64,000 nucleotides of DNA from Coriobacteriaceae bacterium (GCA_902364975.1 CABJFQ010000002.1:62001-126000), one strand, 5' to 3'. Shown: positions 33,540-42,908, numbered from the stretch's first letter. Translations and numbers: made by a program. The notes: generated by a model not told the origin, from the sequence alone.

Positions 33540-34742
33540 ATGGACGCTAAGTTTACCGAGCTCGTCGAGCAGCTGAACGGCCTCGATTTTAAGGGCATGT
33601 ACGGCAGCGACTTCCTGCACACCTGGGACAAGACCACCGATGAGCTCAAGGCGCTCTACATCGTCGCCGACGCCCTGCGCGAGCTGCGCGAGAACAACGT
33701 TTCGTCCAAGATCTTCGATTCGGGTCTGGCCGTCTCGCTGTTCCGTGACAACTCCACCCGTACGCGCTTCTCCTTCTCTAAGGCAGCCAACCTGCTCGGC
33801 CTTGAGCTGCAGGACCTGGACGAGAAGAAGTCCCAGATCGCTCACGGCGAGACCGTCCGCGAGACCGCTACCATGATCTCCTTCATGGCCGACGTCATTG
33901 GCATCCGCGACGACATGTACATCGGCAAGGGCGACGCCTACATGGCCGAGGTCTCCGAGTCCGTGCAGCAGGCCTACGAGGACGGCGTTCTGGATCACCG
34001 TCCCACGCTCATCTCCCTGCAGTCCGACTCCGATCACCCCACGCAGTCCTCTGCCGACATGCTCTACCTCATCAACGAGTTTGGCGGCCTCGAGAACCTC
34101 AAGGGCAAGAAGGTTGCTGTCACCTGGGCCTACTCGCCCTCTTACGGCAAGCCGCTGTCCTGCCCGCAGTCGCTGATCAGCCTGCTGCCCCGCTTTGGCA
34201 TGGACGTCACCCTGGCCCACCCCGAGGGCTACGACCTCATGCCCGAGGTCGTCGAGCGCGCTAAGGGCTACGCCGCCGAGTCCGGCACCACCTTTAAGCA
34301 GGTCAACACCATGGCCGAGGCCTTCGAGGGCGCCGACATCGTGATCCCCAAGAGCTGGGCTCCGTTTGCCGCCATGGAGAAGCGTACCAACCTGTACGCC
34401 GAGGGCGACGACGCCGGCATCGCTGCGCTCGAGAAGGAGCTGCTCGCTCAGAACGCTACGCATCAGGATTGGTGCTCCACGACCGAGCTCATGGAGAAGA
34501 CTGCCAACGGCCAGGACACCATCTTTATGCACCCGCTGCCCGCCGACATCTCCGGTGTCTCTTGCGAGCACGGCGAGGTCAACGCCGACGTCTTCGACAT
34601 GCACCGTGTGGGCATGTACAAGGAGGCCAGCTACAAGCCGTACGCTATCGCAGCCATGATGTTCCTGCAGAAGGTTGCCGATCCCGCCGCTACCCTCAAG
34701 GCCCTCGACGAGCGCAACACCGCCCGTTGGTTCCAGGCCTAA
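33540..34742 (+). CDS. ygeW: Knotted carbamoyltransferase YgeW
   Basis: 400 residues read from ATG 33540 after AAAGGACA. The carbamoyl-phosphate motif is FRDNSTRTRFSF (Ser72 to Arg76). HPTQSSADML is near 170 and HPLPADISGVSC near 335, the usual transcarbamylase landmarks. YgeW acts with an unknown amine/ureido partner. In this pathway it is thought to run toward carbamoyl phosphate, which a carbamate kinase could use to make ATP. No carbamate kinase gene is in the window. A terminator follows. Confidence 0.92.
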   Translation: MDAKFTELVEQLNGLDFKGMYGSDFLHTWDKTTDELKALYIVADALRELRENNVSSKIFDSGLAVSLFRDNSTRTRFSFSKAANLLGLELQDLDEKKSQIAHGETVRETATMISFMADVIGIRDDMYIGKGDAYMAEVSESVQQAYEDGVLDHRPTLISLQSDSDHPTQSSADMLYLINEFGGLENLKGKKVAVTWAYSPSYGKPLSCPQSLISLLPRFGMDVTLAHPEGYDLMPEVVERAKGYAAESGTTFKQVNTMAEAFEGADIVIPKSWAPFAAMEKRTNLYAEGDDAGIAALEKELLAQNATHQDWCSTTELMEKTANGQDTIFMHPLPADISGVSCEHGEVNADVFDMHRVGMYKEASYKPYAIAAMMFLQKVADPAATLKALDERNTARWFQA

Positions 34743-34765
34743 AGCCGGGTTGAGGTAAGCCATGT

Positions 34766-34806
34766 AAAAGGGGCACTCTGCCAACCGGCGGGGTGCCCCC
34801 TTTTTT
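34766..34806 (+). terminator. Intrinsic terminator after ygeW
   Basis: AAAAGGGGCAC pairs with GTGCCCC, followed by TTTTTT at 34801-34806. Confidence 0.85.
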
Positions 34807-34894
34807 GCATCGTGGGCGTGCGGGATAAGCGCTTTCGATGCAGATGCCCCACGGCGCGAGTTATGGGTACGATGGTTTCAGGGGAGGTATCGCC

Positions 34895-35509
34895 ATGAAA
34901 CTTGGTTGCGTCATTATGGCCTCGGGCGAGGGCAAGCGGTTTGGCTCTAACAAGATGCTCGCCGATATCTATGGCGAGCCGCTGATTGCCCGGACCATCG
35001 ATTCGGTCCCCGGGGGCTTTGATGTTGTGGTTTCGACGCGTTGGCCCGAGGTCGCTCAGATTTGCGAGGACAAGCATTGCCCGTGCGTGCTGCACGATGG
35101 CGAGTTGCGCAGCGAAAGCGTCCGTGCGGGCCTTTCGTGGGGAGTCGAACGCAACTGGAAAGGTTGCCTCTTTTTGCCGGGCGACCAGCCGCTCGTGAGT
35201 TTGGATTCTTTTGAGGCTATGGTTCGTGCATTTGACGAGCGTGGCCGCAAGCATCCGGTGCGTCTTGCGTGCAACGGTGAGCCTTCGAGCCCGGTGCTCT
35301 TCCCAAGGCGACTGTTCCCTTCGCTCGTGCTTCTCGAGGGCAAGGACGGTGGTGGGTCGATTATCAAGGGCCGCACCGACGTTGCGTTAGTCGAGGCGCG
35401 TGCCTACGAGCTGTGGGACGTCGATACCGCCAAGGGACAGCGACGCATAACGGAGCATATCGCCGCCTGCTCGTATTTTGATCGCGTGGCCAACTGCATC
35501 AATCAATAA
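34895..35509 (+). CDS. mocA: MocA/YgfJ-like molybdenum cofactor nucleotidyltransferase
   Basis: 204 residues read from ATG 34895 with GGGGAGG upstream. The nucleotidyltransferase N-terminus is IMASGEGKRFGSNKML, and FLPGDQPLVS near residue 93 is the family metal/substrate region. It likely attaches CMP to molybdopterin for the xanthine dehydrogenase. It is followed by hyuA after only 9 bp, so maturation and ring-opening genes are co-transcribed. MobA-type guanylyltransfer is less likely given the neighbours. Confidence 0.85.
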   Translation: MKLGCVIMASGEGKRFGSNKMLADIYGEPLIARTIDSVPGGFDVVVSTRWPEVAQICEDKHCPCVLHDGELRSESVRAGLSWGVERNWKGCLFLPGDQPLVSLDSFEAMVRAFDERGRKHPVRLACNGEPSSPVLFPRRLFPSLVLLEGKDGGGSIIKGRTDVALVEARAYELWDVDTAKGQRRITEHIAACSYFDRVANCINQ

Positions 35510-35518
35510 GGAGCAATT

Positions 35519-36886
35519 ATGATCATCATCAAAAACGGCGCGCTCGTGACGCCCCAGGGGCTTCGCCGCGCCGATCTTGCCATGGAGGGCGACAAGATTG
35601 TGCGGATCGCCGCAGCGATTGAGCCGGCCGAGGGCGATACCGTCCAGGACGCCACCGCCTGTTGGGTGTTCCCCGGCTTTGTCGATGGCCACACGCACAT
35701 GCAGTGCTGGACTGGCATGGATTGGACGGCCGATAGCTTTGAGACCGGCACACGTGCGGCTGCCTGCGGCGGTACGACGACCATCGTGGACTACGCGACG
35801 GCTGATCGCGGCGTGACCATGCCCGATGTCCTTGCCGAGTGGCATCATCGCGCCGACGGAACCTGCACGGCCAACTACGCTTTTCATATGGCACTCGCCG
35901 AGTGGAATGAGCGCAACCGCGCCGATCTTTCGGCCATGCGCGAGGCGGGCGTATCGTCGTTTAAGACCTACTTTGCCTACGACCACCTGCGCTTGGACGA
36001 TGCCGAGACGCTCGAGGTGCTGGAGGAGCTCAAACGCGTGGGCGGCATGCTCTGCGTGCATTGCGAGAACGGCACGTTGGTGAATGAGCTGCAGAAGCGC
36101 GTGTACGAGCAGGGGATTCATGGGCCCGAGGGGCATGCGCTCAGCCGTCCGGACGTGTGTGAGGCCGAGGCCGTGAGCCGCCTGCTGTATCTGGCGCACC
36201 TAGCCGGCGACGCACCGGTCAACGTGGTGCATCTTTCGACCAAGCTGGGGCTCGAGGCCATTCGCGCTGCCAAGGCGCGCGGGCAGAAGAACATCTATGT
36301 CGAGACCTGCCCTCAGTATCTGATGCTCGACGATACGTGCTACTTGGAGCAGGGCGAGGACGGCTTTGCGGGCGCCAAGTATGTGATGAGCCCGCCGCTG
36401 CGCCATGCCGGTGACCGTGCCGCGCTGCGCGAGGCGCTTGTGGCCGGCGAGATCGATACCATCGCCACCGACCACTGCAGCTTTAACCTGCATGGGCAAA
36501 AGGACCGCGGGCGCGACGACTTCCGCGCGATTCCCAACGGCGGGCCCGGTGTGGAGCATCGCCCCGTCGCGATCGCTACGAGCTTTGAGGGACAGCTGGG
36601 CCCCGAGGATCTGTGCCGCTTGATGAGCGAGAACCCGGCGCGCGTCTTTGGCATGTATCCGCGCAAGGGCTGTCTTGCTGAGGGCTCCGATGCCGACGTG
36701 TGCGTGTGGGATCCCAAGGTGCGCTGGACGATCAGTGCCGCGACGCAGCATCAGGCCGTGGACTACACGCCGCTCGAGGGCTTTGAGGCACATGGCCGCG
36801 CCAAGGCCGTGTTTGTGAATGGCGTGCTGGCGGCGCGCGACGGCGAGCCCACCGGAGCCCAGCCCGGTCGCTACGTTCCCCGCTAA
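35519..36886 (+). CDS. hyuA: Dihydropyrimidinase/hydantoinase-type cyclic amidohydrolase
   Basis: 455 residues with AAGGAG before the ATG. The metal site is VDGHTHMQ (His58, His60), the carboxylated lysine Lys149 is in SSFKTYFAYD, then LCVHCENG and VVHLSTK, and the late Asp in ATDHCSFN. The enzyme opens cyclic imides such as dihydropyrimidines or hydantoins. In the purine cluster it most likely opens a hydantoin- or imide-like ring. A nine-G run and a palindromic repeat follow the stop. Confidence 0.9.
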   Translation: MIIIKNGALVTPQGLRRADLAMEGDKIVRIAAAIEPAEGDTVQDATACWVFPGFVDGHTHMQCWTGMDWTADSFETGTRAAACGGTTTIVDYATADRGVTMPDVLAEWHHRADGTCTANYAFHMALAEWNERNRADLSAMREAGVSSFKTYFAYDHLRLDDAETLEVLEELKRVGGMLCVHCENGTLVNELQKRVYEQGIHGPEGHALSRPDVCEAEAVSRLLYLAHLAGDAPVNVVHLSTKLGLEAIRAAKARGQKNIYVETCPQYLMLDDTCYLEQGEDGFAGAKYVMSPPLRHAGDRAALREALVAGEIDTIATDHCSFNLHGQKDRGRDDFRAIPNGGPGVEHRPVAIATSFEGQLGPEDLCRLMSENPARVFGMYPRKGCLAEGSDADVCVWDPKVRWTISAATQHQAVDYTPLEGFEAHGRAKAVFVNGVLAARDGEPTGAQPGRYVPR

Positions 36887-36913
36887 CGGGGGGGGGTGCC
36901 GGACCCTCTCCGC

Positions 36914-36980
36914 AGTTGCGGTGAAATAGTTCCTGTTTAGCCGCCAAATAGGCCGTTTCAGGAACTATTCCACCGCAACT
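36914..36980. repeat. Large palindromic repeat, copy 1
   Basis: AGTTGCGGTGAAATAGTTCCTG (36914-36935) pairs with 36959-36980 at 21 of 22 positions, separated by 23 nt. The same element, with outer TGCGG.GAAATA and inner parts changed together, occurs at 39711-39771. It lies between the convergent hyuA and yqeC and may act as a two-way terminator. Confidence 0.75.
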
Positions 36981-37005
36981 TATAGGCCTGCTGGGGCAGC
37001 GCCGG

Positions 37006-37740
37006 CTACTTGAGGCTGGTGGCGACGATGGGGCGGCCGAGGACAGCCTCGAAGCGATCTGCCATCGTTGGGTCGGCAAGCGTATCGACTTGGTTGAGCA
37101 TGACGCGTGCGGTGCTGAGTTTCAGCACCTGCATCTCGGCATTGAGCACCTGGGCGACGCGCTCGGGCGTGGCGATGTCGGTGAGCTCGCAGCCGCAACG
37201 CTCGCAAAAGAGCTCGGGGCGGTGGACGGCTTCGTTGATGGGCTTGCCGAGCCCCGAGGCGCCGACGAGCCAGATAACGTTGACCGTCCCGGCGGGAACG
37301 ACCGGCTCCCACGGGGCGTGCGCCTTGAGCGGGAGCCGCTTGCTGCCGTCCGCCTCGGCCAGGACGTAGTCAAAGCGCTGCGCCAGCTGGTCGAGCGGCT
37401 CGGCAGGGGAGGAGAGCTTGCCCGTCTCCGGGTCCAAAACACCCGCCTGGCAGATACTTCCGCGGCTCATGCCCGCGCATGCCTCGCAGGTGCAACCGGG
37501 GACATGCGAGGCGCCCGGCTTCCAAGGCACGGCGTCCAGGCGACGGCTCGACCCGTCCCACGGCACGCCGGCGACGGGGAACATATGCGTGGTGGTGCAG
37601 AGGAGCGCGCGGCCGCCAGCGCGCATAAGCTCAAGGCCGAGCGTCTTTAGCAAGGTCGACTTGCCACCGCTGCCGATAATCGCGGTAATGCCCGGCTTGA
37701 TCCTGAGCGCCGAGGCAAGATTGCCGCTAACCGTTTCCAT
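37006..37740 (-). CDS. yqeC: YqeC-like selenium/molybdenum hydroxylase accessory P-loop protein
   Basis: 244 residues. The P-loop GSGGKST is near residue 23, and a Cys-containing CEACAG/ICQAG stretch near 80 could bind metal. DUF2289/YqeC-type proteins occur only with selenium-dependent molybdenum hydroxylases, and their exact biochemical step is not settled. It diverges from yqeB with a 102-bp gap that holds a TATAAT near 37754. It is transcribed toward the palindrome at 36914-36980. Confidence 0.85.
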   Translation of the reverse strand: METVSGNLASALRIKPGITAIIGSGGKSTLLKTLGLELMRAGGRALLCTTTHMFPVAGVPWDGSSRRLDAVPWKPGASHVPGCTCEACAGMSRGSICQAGVLDPETGKLSSPAEPLDQLAQRFDYVLAEADGSKRLPLKAHAPWEPVVPAGTVNVIWLVGASGLGKPINEAVHRPELFCERCGCELTDIATPERVAQVLNAEMQVLKLSTARVMLNQVDTLADPTMADRFEAVLGRPIVATSLK

Positions 37741-37842
37741 CTGTTCACCGCCGTATAATACTGTGATAATAAATAATCATCAGAGTAGCGGTCGAACCGC
37801 TTTTGCTCTGCTCAAACCGTAGCACAGGGAGGTGCCCCGGGA

Positions 37843-38637
37843 ATGCTCGTTTATGTTCGCGGCGCCGGCGATATCGCCACGGGTGTCGCTGCCCGTTTGG
37901 TGCGCGCCGGCGTGTCGGTCGTTATGGCCGATATCGCGGTTCCCACGTGCATCCGTCGCACAATCAGTTTTTGCGAGGCCATTCGCTTGGGCGAGGTCCA
38001 GGTCGAGGGTATTTGCGCCCGCTTGGCGCAGACGCCGGCAGAGGTGCTTGCAATTACCGAGGCCGGAGACGTCGCCGTCGTGGTAGACCCCCAGGCCAAG
38101 ATGCTCGACGAACTGAAGCCCGCGGCCGTGGTGGACGCGATTCTGGCCAAGCGCAACTTGGGCACCACGCGCGATATGGCGCCTGTCGTTATTGCCGTGG
38201 GACCGGGCTTCACCGCGCCGGTTGACTGCGACGCCGTGGTCGAGACCATGCGCGGGCATTTTCTCGGCCGTGTCATTACCCAAGGTTCGCCCCAGCCCAA
38301 CACGGGCGTGCCGGGCATTATCGCCGGCTATGGCAAGGAACGTGTTATCCACAGCCCCGCCGCCGGCGTGTTTCGGTCCGACCGCGCAATCGGCGACATC
38401 GTGAGCGCCGGAGACGTGATTGGCTACGCGGGCGATACGCCCATGTGCACGCAGATCGATGGCTGTCTGCGCGGGCTTTTGGCGAACGGCGTGCAGGTGA
38501 CTGAGGGCTTTAAATGCGCCGATGTCGACCCGCGCGGCGATGCCAGCTATATCAACTACATTTCGGACAAAGCGACGTCGGTCGGCGGCGGCGTGCTCGA
38601 GGCACTCGCTATGCTCACCGATGTCTTTAGAGGATAG
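37843..38637 (+). CDS. yqeB: YqeB-like selenium-dependent molybdenum hydroxylase system protein
   Basis: 264 residues read from ATG 37843, preceded by an AGGGAGG site. The N-terminus LVYVRGAGDIATGVA looks like a nucleotide-binding Rossmann-like start. KCADVDPRGDASYINYISDKA is near the end. Members of this family are co-inherited with SelD and YqeC, and are thought to help place labile selenium on the molybdenum cofactor. It is followed 9 bp later by xdhC, completing a maturation module. Confidence 0.87.
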   Translation: MLVYVRGAGDIATGVAARLVRAGVSVVMADIAVPTCIRRTISFCEAIRLGEVQVEGICARLAQTPAEVLAITEAGDVAVVVDPQAKMLDELKPAAVVDAILAKRNLGTTRDMAPVVIAVGPGFTAPVDCDAVVETMRGHFLGRVITQGSPQPNTGVPGIIAGYGKERVIHSPAAGVFRSDRAIGDIVSAGDVIGYAGDTPMCTQIDGCLRGLLANGVQVTEGFKCADVDPRGDASYINYISDKATSVGGGVLEALAMLTDVFRG

Positions 38638-38646
38638 AAGGCGGCA

Positions 38647-39690
38647 ATGGAAAAGCTCGATGTGGTGAATGCGGCGCTTGCCGCCCTGCGTGCTGGCGAG
38701 ACGTGCGAGCTGGTGGTCGTGGCCGGTACGGCGGGGTCGTCCCCGCGCGGTGTGGGCGCCTGGATGGCCGTCTTTGCCGATGGCAGCCAGGCGGGCACTA
38801 TCGGCGGCGGCAAGATTGAGCTCTTTGCGCTGGATGAGGCGCGCGAGCTCCTGAGCGCGGGACGGTCGCGTCTGGTCCGCTACACCATGGGCGGCGAGAA
38901 CTCCGATACCGGCATGATCTGCGGCGGAGCCATCTGCCTGTGCTACCTGCATTTGGATGCGACTCAGGCACCGTTGTTCCAGTCGGTTGCCGACGTCTTG
39001 GCCTATCGGCGCATCGGCGACTTCGTCATCGACTTTGAGCCGTTTATCGCGAGCGCGCTCGAGGGCGATGTGGTTGAGTACCATGGCGAGACATCGCGCC
39101 ATACCATTGCCGGCTGCCCCGAGCTTTCGCTGGTGGAGGAGGGGAGTAAGGTCACCTACACCAACGCCGCCTCCGAGATTCCCCCGGCGCACATCGAGAC
39201 GCTCTGCCCCGAGGGCCTGACCTATATCTTTGGCTGCGGCCACGTGGGTGCTGCGACGGCGCGGGTGCTCACGGCGGCGGGCTTTGCCGTTGTGGCTTGC
39301 GACGACCGCCCCGGCACACTGACCCCCGAATGGGTGCCCGGTGTCTACGACCGTCGTCTGGTCGACTACAAGAGCCTGAGCAAGCAGTGCCCCATCGGCC
39401 CGCGTGACCTAGTGGTCGTCGCCACGGCGGGTCACAAGTCCGATATCGACGTGGTGATTCAGGCCATGCGCGCCAAGCCAGCCTATCTGGGCTGCTTGGG
39501 TTCGCGCCGTAAGACGGCCTTTGTGCGCGCCCGCCTGGAGCAGGAGGGCTTTACGCAGGACCAGATCGACGGGCTGCACCTGCCGATCGGCGTTGCCATC
39601 GAGGCCGAGGATCCCGAGGAGATTGCCATCTCCATCGCTGCCGAGATGATCCACCTGCGCCGCACCAAGCTCGTCCCCCGCAAGCGCTAG
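38647..39690 (+). CDS. xdhC: XdhC/CoxI family molybdenum cofactor insertion protein
   Basis: 347 residues. The N-terminal XdhC motif is GTAGSSPRGVGAWMAV with IGGGKIELFALDEA. The C-terminal NAD-type Rossmann domain is YIFGCGHVGAATARVL near 194. XdhC proteins bind the sulfurated (or selenated) cofactor and insert it into xanthine dehydrogenase. It forms a unit with yqeB. It is the last catabolic gene before the ribosomal operon and is followed by a palindromic repeat. Confidence 0.9.
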   Translation: MEKLDVVNAALAALRAGETCELVVVAGTAGSSPRGVGAWMAVFADGSQAGTIGGGKIELFALDEARELLSAGRSRLVRYTMGGENSDTGMICGGAICLCYLHLDATQAPLFQSVADVLAYRRIGDFVIDFEPFIASALEGDVVEYHGETSRHTIAGCPELSLVEEGSKVTYTNAASEIPPAHIETLCPEGLTYIFGCGHVGAATARVLTAAGFAVVACDDRPGTLTPEWVPGVYDRRLVDYKSLSKQCPIGPRDLVVVATAGHKSDIDVVIQAMRAKPAYLGCLGSRRKTAFVRARLEQEGFTQDQIDGLHLPIGVAIEAEDPEEIAISIAAEMIHLRRTKLVPRKR

Positions 39691-39710
39691 TCGCATCCCC
39701 ATCAATAAGA

Positions 39711-39771
39711 TGCGGCGAAATACGGACTGTTTAAGCCGGTTAAGCCGTCAAACAGTCCCTATTTCACCGCA
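39711..39771. repeat. Large palindromic repeat, copy 2
   Basis: The arm at 39711-39732 (TGCGGCGAAATACGGACTGTTT) matches the complement of 39750-39771 at 20 of 22 positions. It is the same family as 36914-36980 and lies 20 bp after the xdhC stop, so it may be a terminator. Confidence 0.75.
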
Positions 39772-39780
39772 ACTGCCATT

Positions 39781-39799
39781 TTGATCCCCTAGGGATCAA
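39781..39799. other. Short perfect palindrome
   Basis: TTGATCCC and GGGATCAA around a 3-nt centre, between xdhC and rplE. An operator or a weak terminator is possible; no protein partner is evident. Confidence 0.35.
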
Positions 39800-39845
39800 T
39801 ATGTGCGGGGGAGTTGTGGAGTTGTGCAGGCAGACGAGGTTTTTC

Positions 39846-39874
39846 TGGAAATACGCTCCCGATGCGCGTATAGT
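39846..39874 (+). promoter_or_regulatory. Candidate promoter of the rplE-led ribosomal operon
   Basis: TGGAAA (39846-39851), a 17-bp spacer and TATAGT (39869-39874), about 139 bp before the rplE ATG. A dedicated promoter is expected because rplX and earlier genes of the spc operon are absent upstream. The rest of the 322-bp gap carries only the palindromes listed separately. Confidence 0.5.
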
Positions 39875-40012
39875 ACCGATTGTTTTGTCGGCTCCTGCTG
39901 CGTCGAGTCCAAACCGCGTAAATGCCATGAGCGGCGCGGATGCAGCCAGGAGGCACGAGGACAACCCATCGTGGCCACGCCCCGTGCTTAAAACCCCAAG
40001 AAGGAGTGAACA

Positions 40013-40570
40013 ATGGCAGAAGAGAAGTATGTGCCGCGTCTGAAGACCAAGTACAACAACGAGGTCAAGCAGCAGCTTCAGGACAAGTTCCAGTACGAGA
40101 ACGTCATGATGATCCCCAAGTTTGAGAAGATCGTCGTGAACATGGGTGTCGGCGAGGCCGCTACCGATTCCAAGGCCATCGACGGTGCCGTGCGCGACCT
40201 GCGCGCCATCACCGGCCAGCAGCCGATGATCACCCGTGCCCGCAAGTCCATCGCTACCTTCCGCCTGCGCGCTGGTATGCCGATCGGCTGCAAGGTTACC
40301 CTGCGTGGCGACCGTATGTGGGAGTTCTTCGATCGTCTGACCTCCGTCGCGATCCCCCGTATCCGCGACTTCCGCGGCATCTCCGCCAAGAGCTTCGACG
40401 GCCGTGGTAACTTCTCCATGGGCGTCACCGAGCAGCTCATCTTCCCCGAGATCGACTTCGACTCCGTCGATCACCAGCGTGGTATGGACATCACTTTCGT
40501 GACCACCGCCAACACCGATGAGGAGGCCAAGGCCCTTCTGGACGCCTTCGGTTTCCCGTTCAAGAAATAG
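40013..40570 (+). CDS. rplE: 50S ribosomal protein L5
   Basis: 185 residues, normal for L5, which binds 5S rRNA. Characteristic stretches are [12 protein letters not shown] and [22 protein letters not shown] precedes the ATG. It is the first gene of this ribosomal block. The rpsJ-to-rplX part of the S10/spc operon is not upstream; the purine cluster lies there instead. Confidence 0.98.
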   Translation: MAEEKYVPRLKTKYNNEVKQQLQDKFQYENVMMIPKFEKIVVNMGVGEAATDSKAIDGAVRDLRAITGQQPMITRARKSIATFRLRAGMPIGCKVTLRGDRMWEFFDRLTSVAIPRIRDFRGISAKSFDGRGNFSMGVTEQLIFPEIDFDSVDHQRGMDITFVTTANTDEEAKALLDAFGFPFKK

Positions 40571-40649
40571 GTTCACCTGCCCTATGAGCGCCGTTCCCAG
40601 AAGGGGGCGGCGCTTGGGGCGAACAATACTCTATGTGAGGAGGATATAA

Positions 40650-40835
40650 GTGGCTAAGACATCGATGATCGTCAAGTGCAATCGCAAGCAGAAGTTCTCT
40701 ACTCGTGAGTACACGCGCTGCCAGCGCTGCGGCCGTCCGCACTCTGTGTACCGCAAGTTCGGCCTGTGCCGTGTCTGCTTCCGCGAGCTTGCACTCAAGG
40801 GCGAGCTTCCCGGCGTTAAGAAGGCCAGCTGGTAA
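40650..40835 (+). CDS. rpsZ: 30S ribosomal protein S14, zinc type
   Basis: 61 residues starting at GTG 40650 after GAGGAGGA. Two CxxC pairs (CQRCGRPH and CRVCFREL) form the zinc knuckle of the short type Z S14. It is translated between rplE and rpsH. A hairpin region lies in the 79-bp gap before it. Confidence 0.97.
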   Translation: MAKTSMIVKCNRKQKFSTREYTRCQRCGRPHSVYRKFGLCRVCFRELALKGELPGVKKASW

Positions 40836-40954
40836 GTCACTACCAGCGTTTCAAGCATCAGTTTGGAACAGGGAAAACGCGCTAAAAAGGCTTTGCCGTT
40901 AAGGGCGGCGAAGAACCAAGAGCACGTGTTCATCAAGAACGAAGGAGAATCTGT

Positions 40955-41353
40955 ATGAACCTTACAGACCCGATCGCAGATATGCTTACGCGCATCCGTA
41001 ACGCTAACTCTGTGAACAAGGCCACGGTCTCCATGCCGAGCAGCAAGAAGCTCGTCGAGATCGCTCGTGTTCTGCACGAGGAGGGCTACATCGAGGGCTA
41101 CGATGTCGAGGACACCGTTCCCCAGAAGACTCTGCACATCACGCTTAAGTATGGTCCCAAGAAGGCTAAGGTCATCAACGGCATCCGCCGCATTTCCAAG
41201 CCGGGCCTGCGTAAGTACACCGGCGTTGCCGACATGCCCCGCGTCCGCGGTGGCCTTGGTACCGCCATTATTTCCACCAGCCATGGCGTCATGACCGACC
41301 GCGATGCTCGCAAGCACAACGTCGGCGGCGAGATCATCGCTTACGTCTGGTAA
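40955..41353 (+). CDS. rpsH: 30S ribosomal protein S8
   Basis: 132 residues; it begins [18 protein letters not shown] and ends with the typical [17 protein letters not shown]. It binds the central domain of 16S rRNA. AAGGAG precedes the ATG. Its length and position match the spc operon. Confidence 0.98.
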   Translation: MNLTDPIADMLTRIRNANSVNKATVSMPSSKKLVEIARVLHEEGYIEGYDVEDTVPQKTLHITLKYGPKKAKVINGIRRISKPGLRKYTGVADMPRVRGGLGTAIISTSHGVMTDRDARKHNVGGEIIAYVW

Positions 41354-41386
41354 TTCGCTCGGTAGGTAGAAGGAAAGGAGATCACC

Positions 41387-41923
41387 GTGTCTCGTATCGG
41401 TAATAAGCCTGTCCAGATTCCCGCCGGAGTCGAAGTGGCAGTCAACGGCAACAACGTTGTCGTCAAGGGCCCCAAGGGCCAGCTCGAGCTCGATGTCTTT
41501 GAGAAGCTCGCTATCAACATCGAGGACAACGTCCTCACCGTTTCCCGTCCCGACGACGAGCGTGAGACCCGTGCCCGCCACGGCCTCACCCGCGCCCTCA
41601 TCCACAACATGGTTGTTGGCGTTTCCGAGGGCTTCGAGAAGAAGCTCGAGCTCGCCGGCGTCGGTTACCGCGTGCAGCAGAAGGGCAAGAACCTCGAGTT
41701 CTCCCTGGGCTTCTCGCACCCCGTGATCGTCGAGGCTCCCGAGGGCATCACCTTCGAGGTTCCCGACAACACCCACGTGAACGTCAAGGGTATCAACAAG
41801 CAGCAGGTCGGTCAGATCGCCGCTGAGATCCGCGGCCATCGTCCTCCCGAGCCTTACAAGGGCAAGGGTATCCACTACGTTGGCGAGCACATCCGCCGCA
41901 AGCTGGGTAAGGCCGCCAAGTAG
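41387..41923 (+). CDS. rplF: 50S ribosomal protein L6
   Basis: 178 residues starting at GTG 41387 behind AAAGGAG. It begins [16 protein letters not shown] and shows the C-terminal [16 protein letters not shown]. The usual length is about 175-180, so it is complete. Confidence 0.98.
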   Translation: MSRIGNKPVQIPAGVEVAVNGNNVVVKGPKGQLELDVFEKLAINIEDNVLTVSRPDDERETRARHGLTRALIHNMVVGVSEGFEKKLELAGVGYRVQQKGKNLEFSLGFSHPVIVEAPEGITFEVPDNTHVNVKGINKQQVGQIAAEIRGHRPPEPYKGKGIHYVGEHIRRKLGKAAK

Positions 41924-41998
41924 TCGTAACCGACTCACTCGCATAAGACCAGCACCCCGTCAGGTGCTGGCAAGATCAACCTTTTTAGGAGTTTACGT

Positions 41999-42367
41999 AT
42001 GAACAAGCATAAGGCGAAGCTGGAAGGCCTCAAGCGTCGTCAGCGTCGTGTTCGCGGCAAGGTCTCGGGTACCTCCGAGCGTCCGCGTCTTCGCGTGACC
42101 CGTACTAACGCCAACATCTATGCCCAGATCATCGACGACAGCAAGGGCTCCAGCCTGACGCTCGTCTCTGCCTCGACCCTCGAGGCCGAGTTCAAGGGCA
42201 CCCACACCTCGAACAAGGAGGCTGCGGAGAAGGTCGGTCAGCTCGTTGGCAAGCGCGCCATCGAGGCCGGCATCACCAAGGTCGCCTTCGATCGCGGTGG
42301 CCGTATCTACCATGGCCGCGTCAAGGCCCTCGCCGACGGTGCTCGTGCCGCCGGTCTCGAGTTCTAG
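41999..42367 (+). CDS. rplR: 50S ribosomal protein L18
   Basis: 122 residues. The RNA-binding region reads [20 protein letters not shown] and the end [19 protein letters not shown]. It binds 5S rRNA together with L5. TTTAGGAG lies upstream. Confidence 0.98.
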   Translation: MNKHKAKLEGLKRRQRRVRGKVSGTSERPRLRVTRTNANIYAQIIDDSKGSSLTLVSASTLEAEFKGTHTSNKEAAEKVGQLVGKRAIEAGITKVAFDRGGRIYHGRVKALADGARAAGLEF

Positions 42368-42381
42368 GAGGTATGTAGCAC

Positions 42382-42906
42382 ATGGCTCGTAATCAGAAGC
42401 AGCAGCGCGAGGCCTCCGAGTTCGAGGAGCGCGTCGTTTACATCAACCGCGTGTCGAAGACCGTCAAGGGTGGTCGTCGCATGAGCCTCGTCGCTCTCGT
42501 CGTCGTTGGCGACGGCAAGGGCAACGTCGGCGTTGGCATGGGCAAGTCCGCTGAGGTGCCCCTGGCCATCTCCAAGGCGTCTCTCGATGCCAAGAAGAAC
42601 ATGTTCCACGTGCCGGTGACCGAGCAGGGCACCATCCCGCACGAGGTTCTCGGCCACTTTGGTGCCGGCCGCATCATCATCAAGCCCGCTGTCGAGGGTA
42701 CCGGCGTTATCGCCGGCGGCGCTGTGCGTCCCCTCTTCGAGCTTGCTGGCATCAAGAATGTCCTGTCCAAGTCCCTCGGTACCGACAACGGCCTCAACAT
42801 CATCAAGGCTGCCGTCGAGGGCCTCAAGGAGCTCTCCAGCCCTGAGGACGTCGCGGCTCGCCGTGGCCTGACGGTCTCCGAGATGTTCGTCGGTAAGGAG
42901 AACTAA
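42382..42906 (+). CDS. rpsE: 30S ribosomal protein S5
   Basis: 174 residues; it contains [20 protein letters not shown] and [19 protein letters not shown], the S5 signature. AGGAGG precedes the ATG. It is located 14 bp after rplR. Confidence 0.98.
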   Translation: MARNQKQQREASEFEERVVYINRVSKTVKGGRRMSLVALVVVGDGKGNVGVGMGKSAEVPLAISKASLDAKKNMFHVPVTEQGTIPHEVLGHFGAGRIIIKPAVEGTGVIAGGAVRPLFELAGIKNVLSKSLGTDNGLNIIKAAVEGLKELSSPEDVAARRGLTVSEMFVGKEN

Positions 42907-42908
42907 GC

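Noticed and set aside
36888..36896. Nine-G run as a phase-variation switch
   Set aside because: It lies after the hyuA stop codon and in no promoter or reading frame, so length changes would have no visible effect.
39801..40012. Small open frames upstream of rplE
   Set aside because: They lack ribosome-binding sites and overlap the promoter and palindrome region; nothing resembles the end of rplX.
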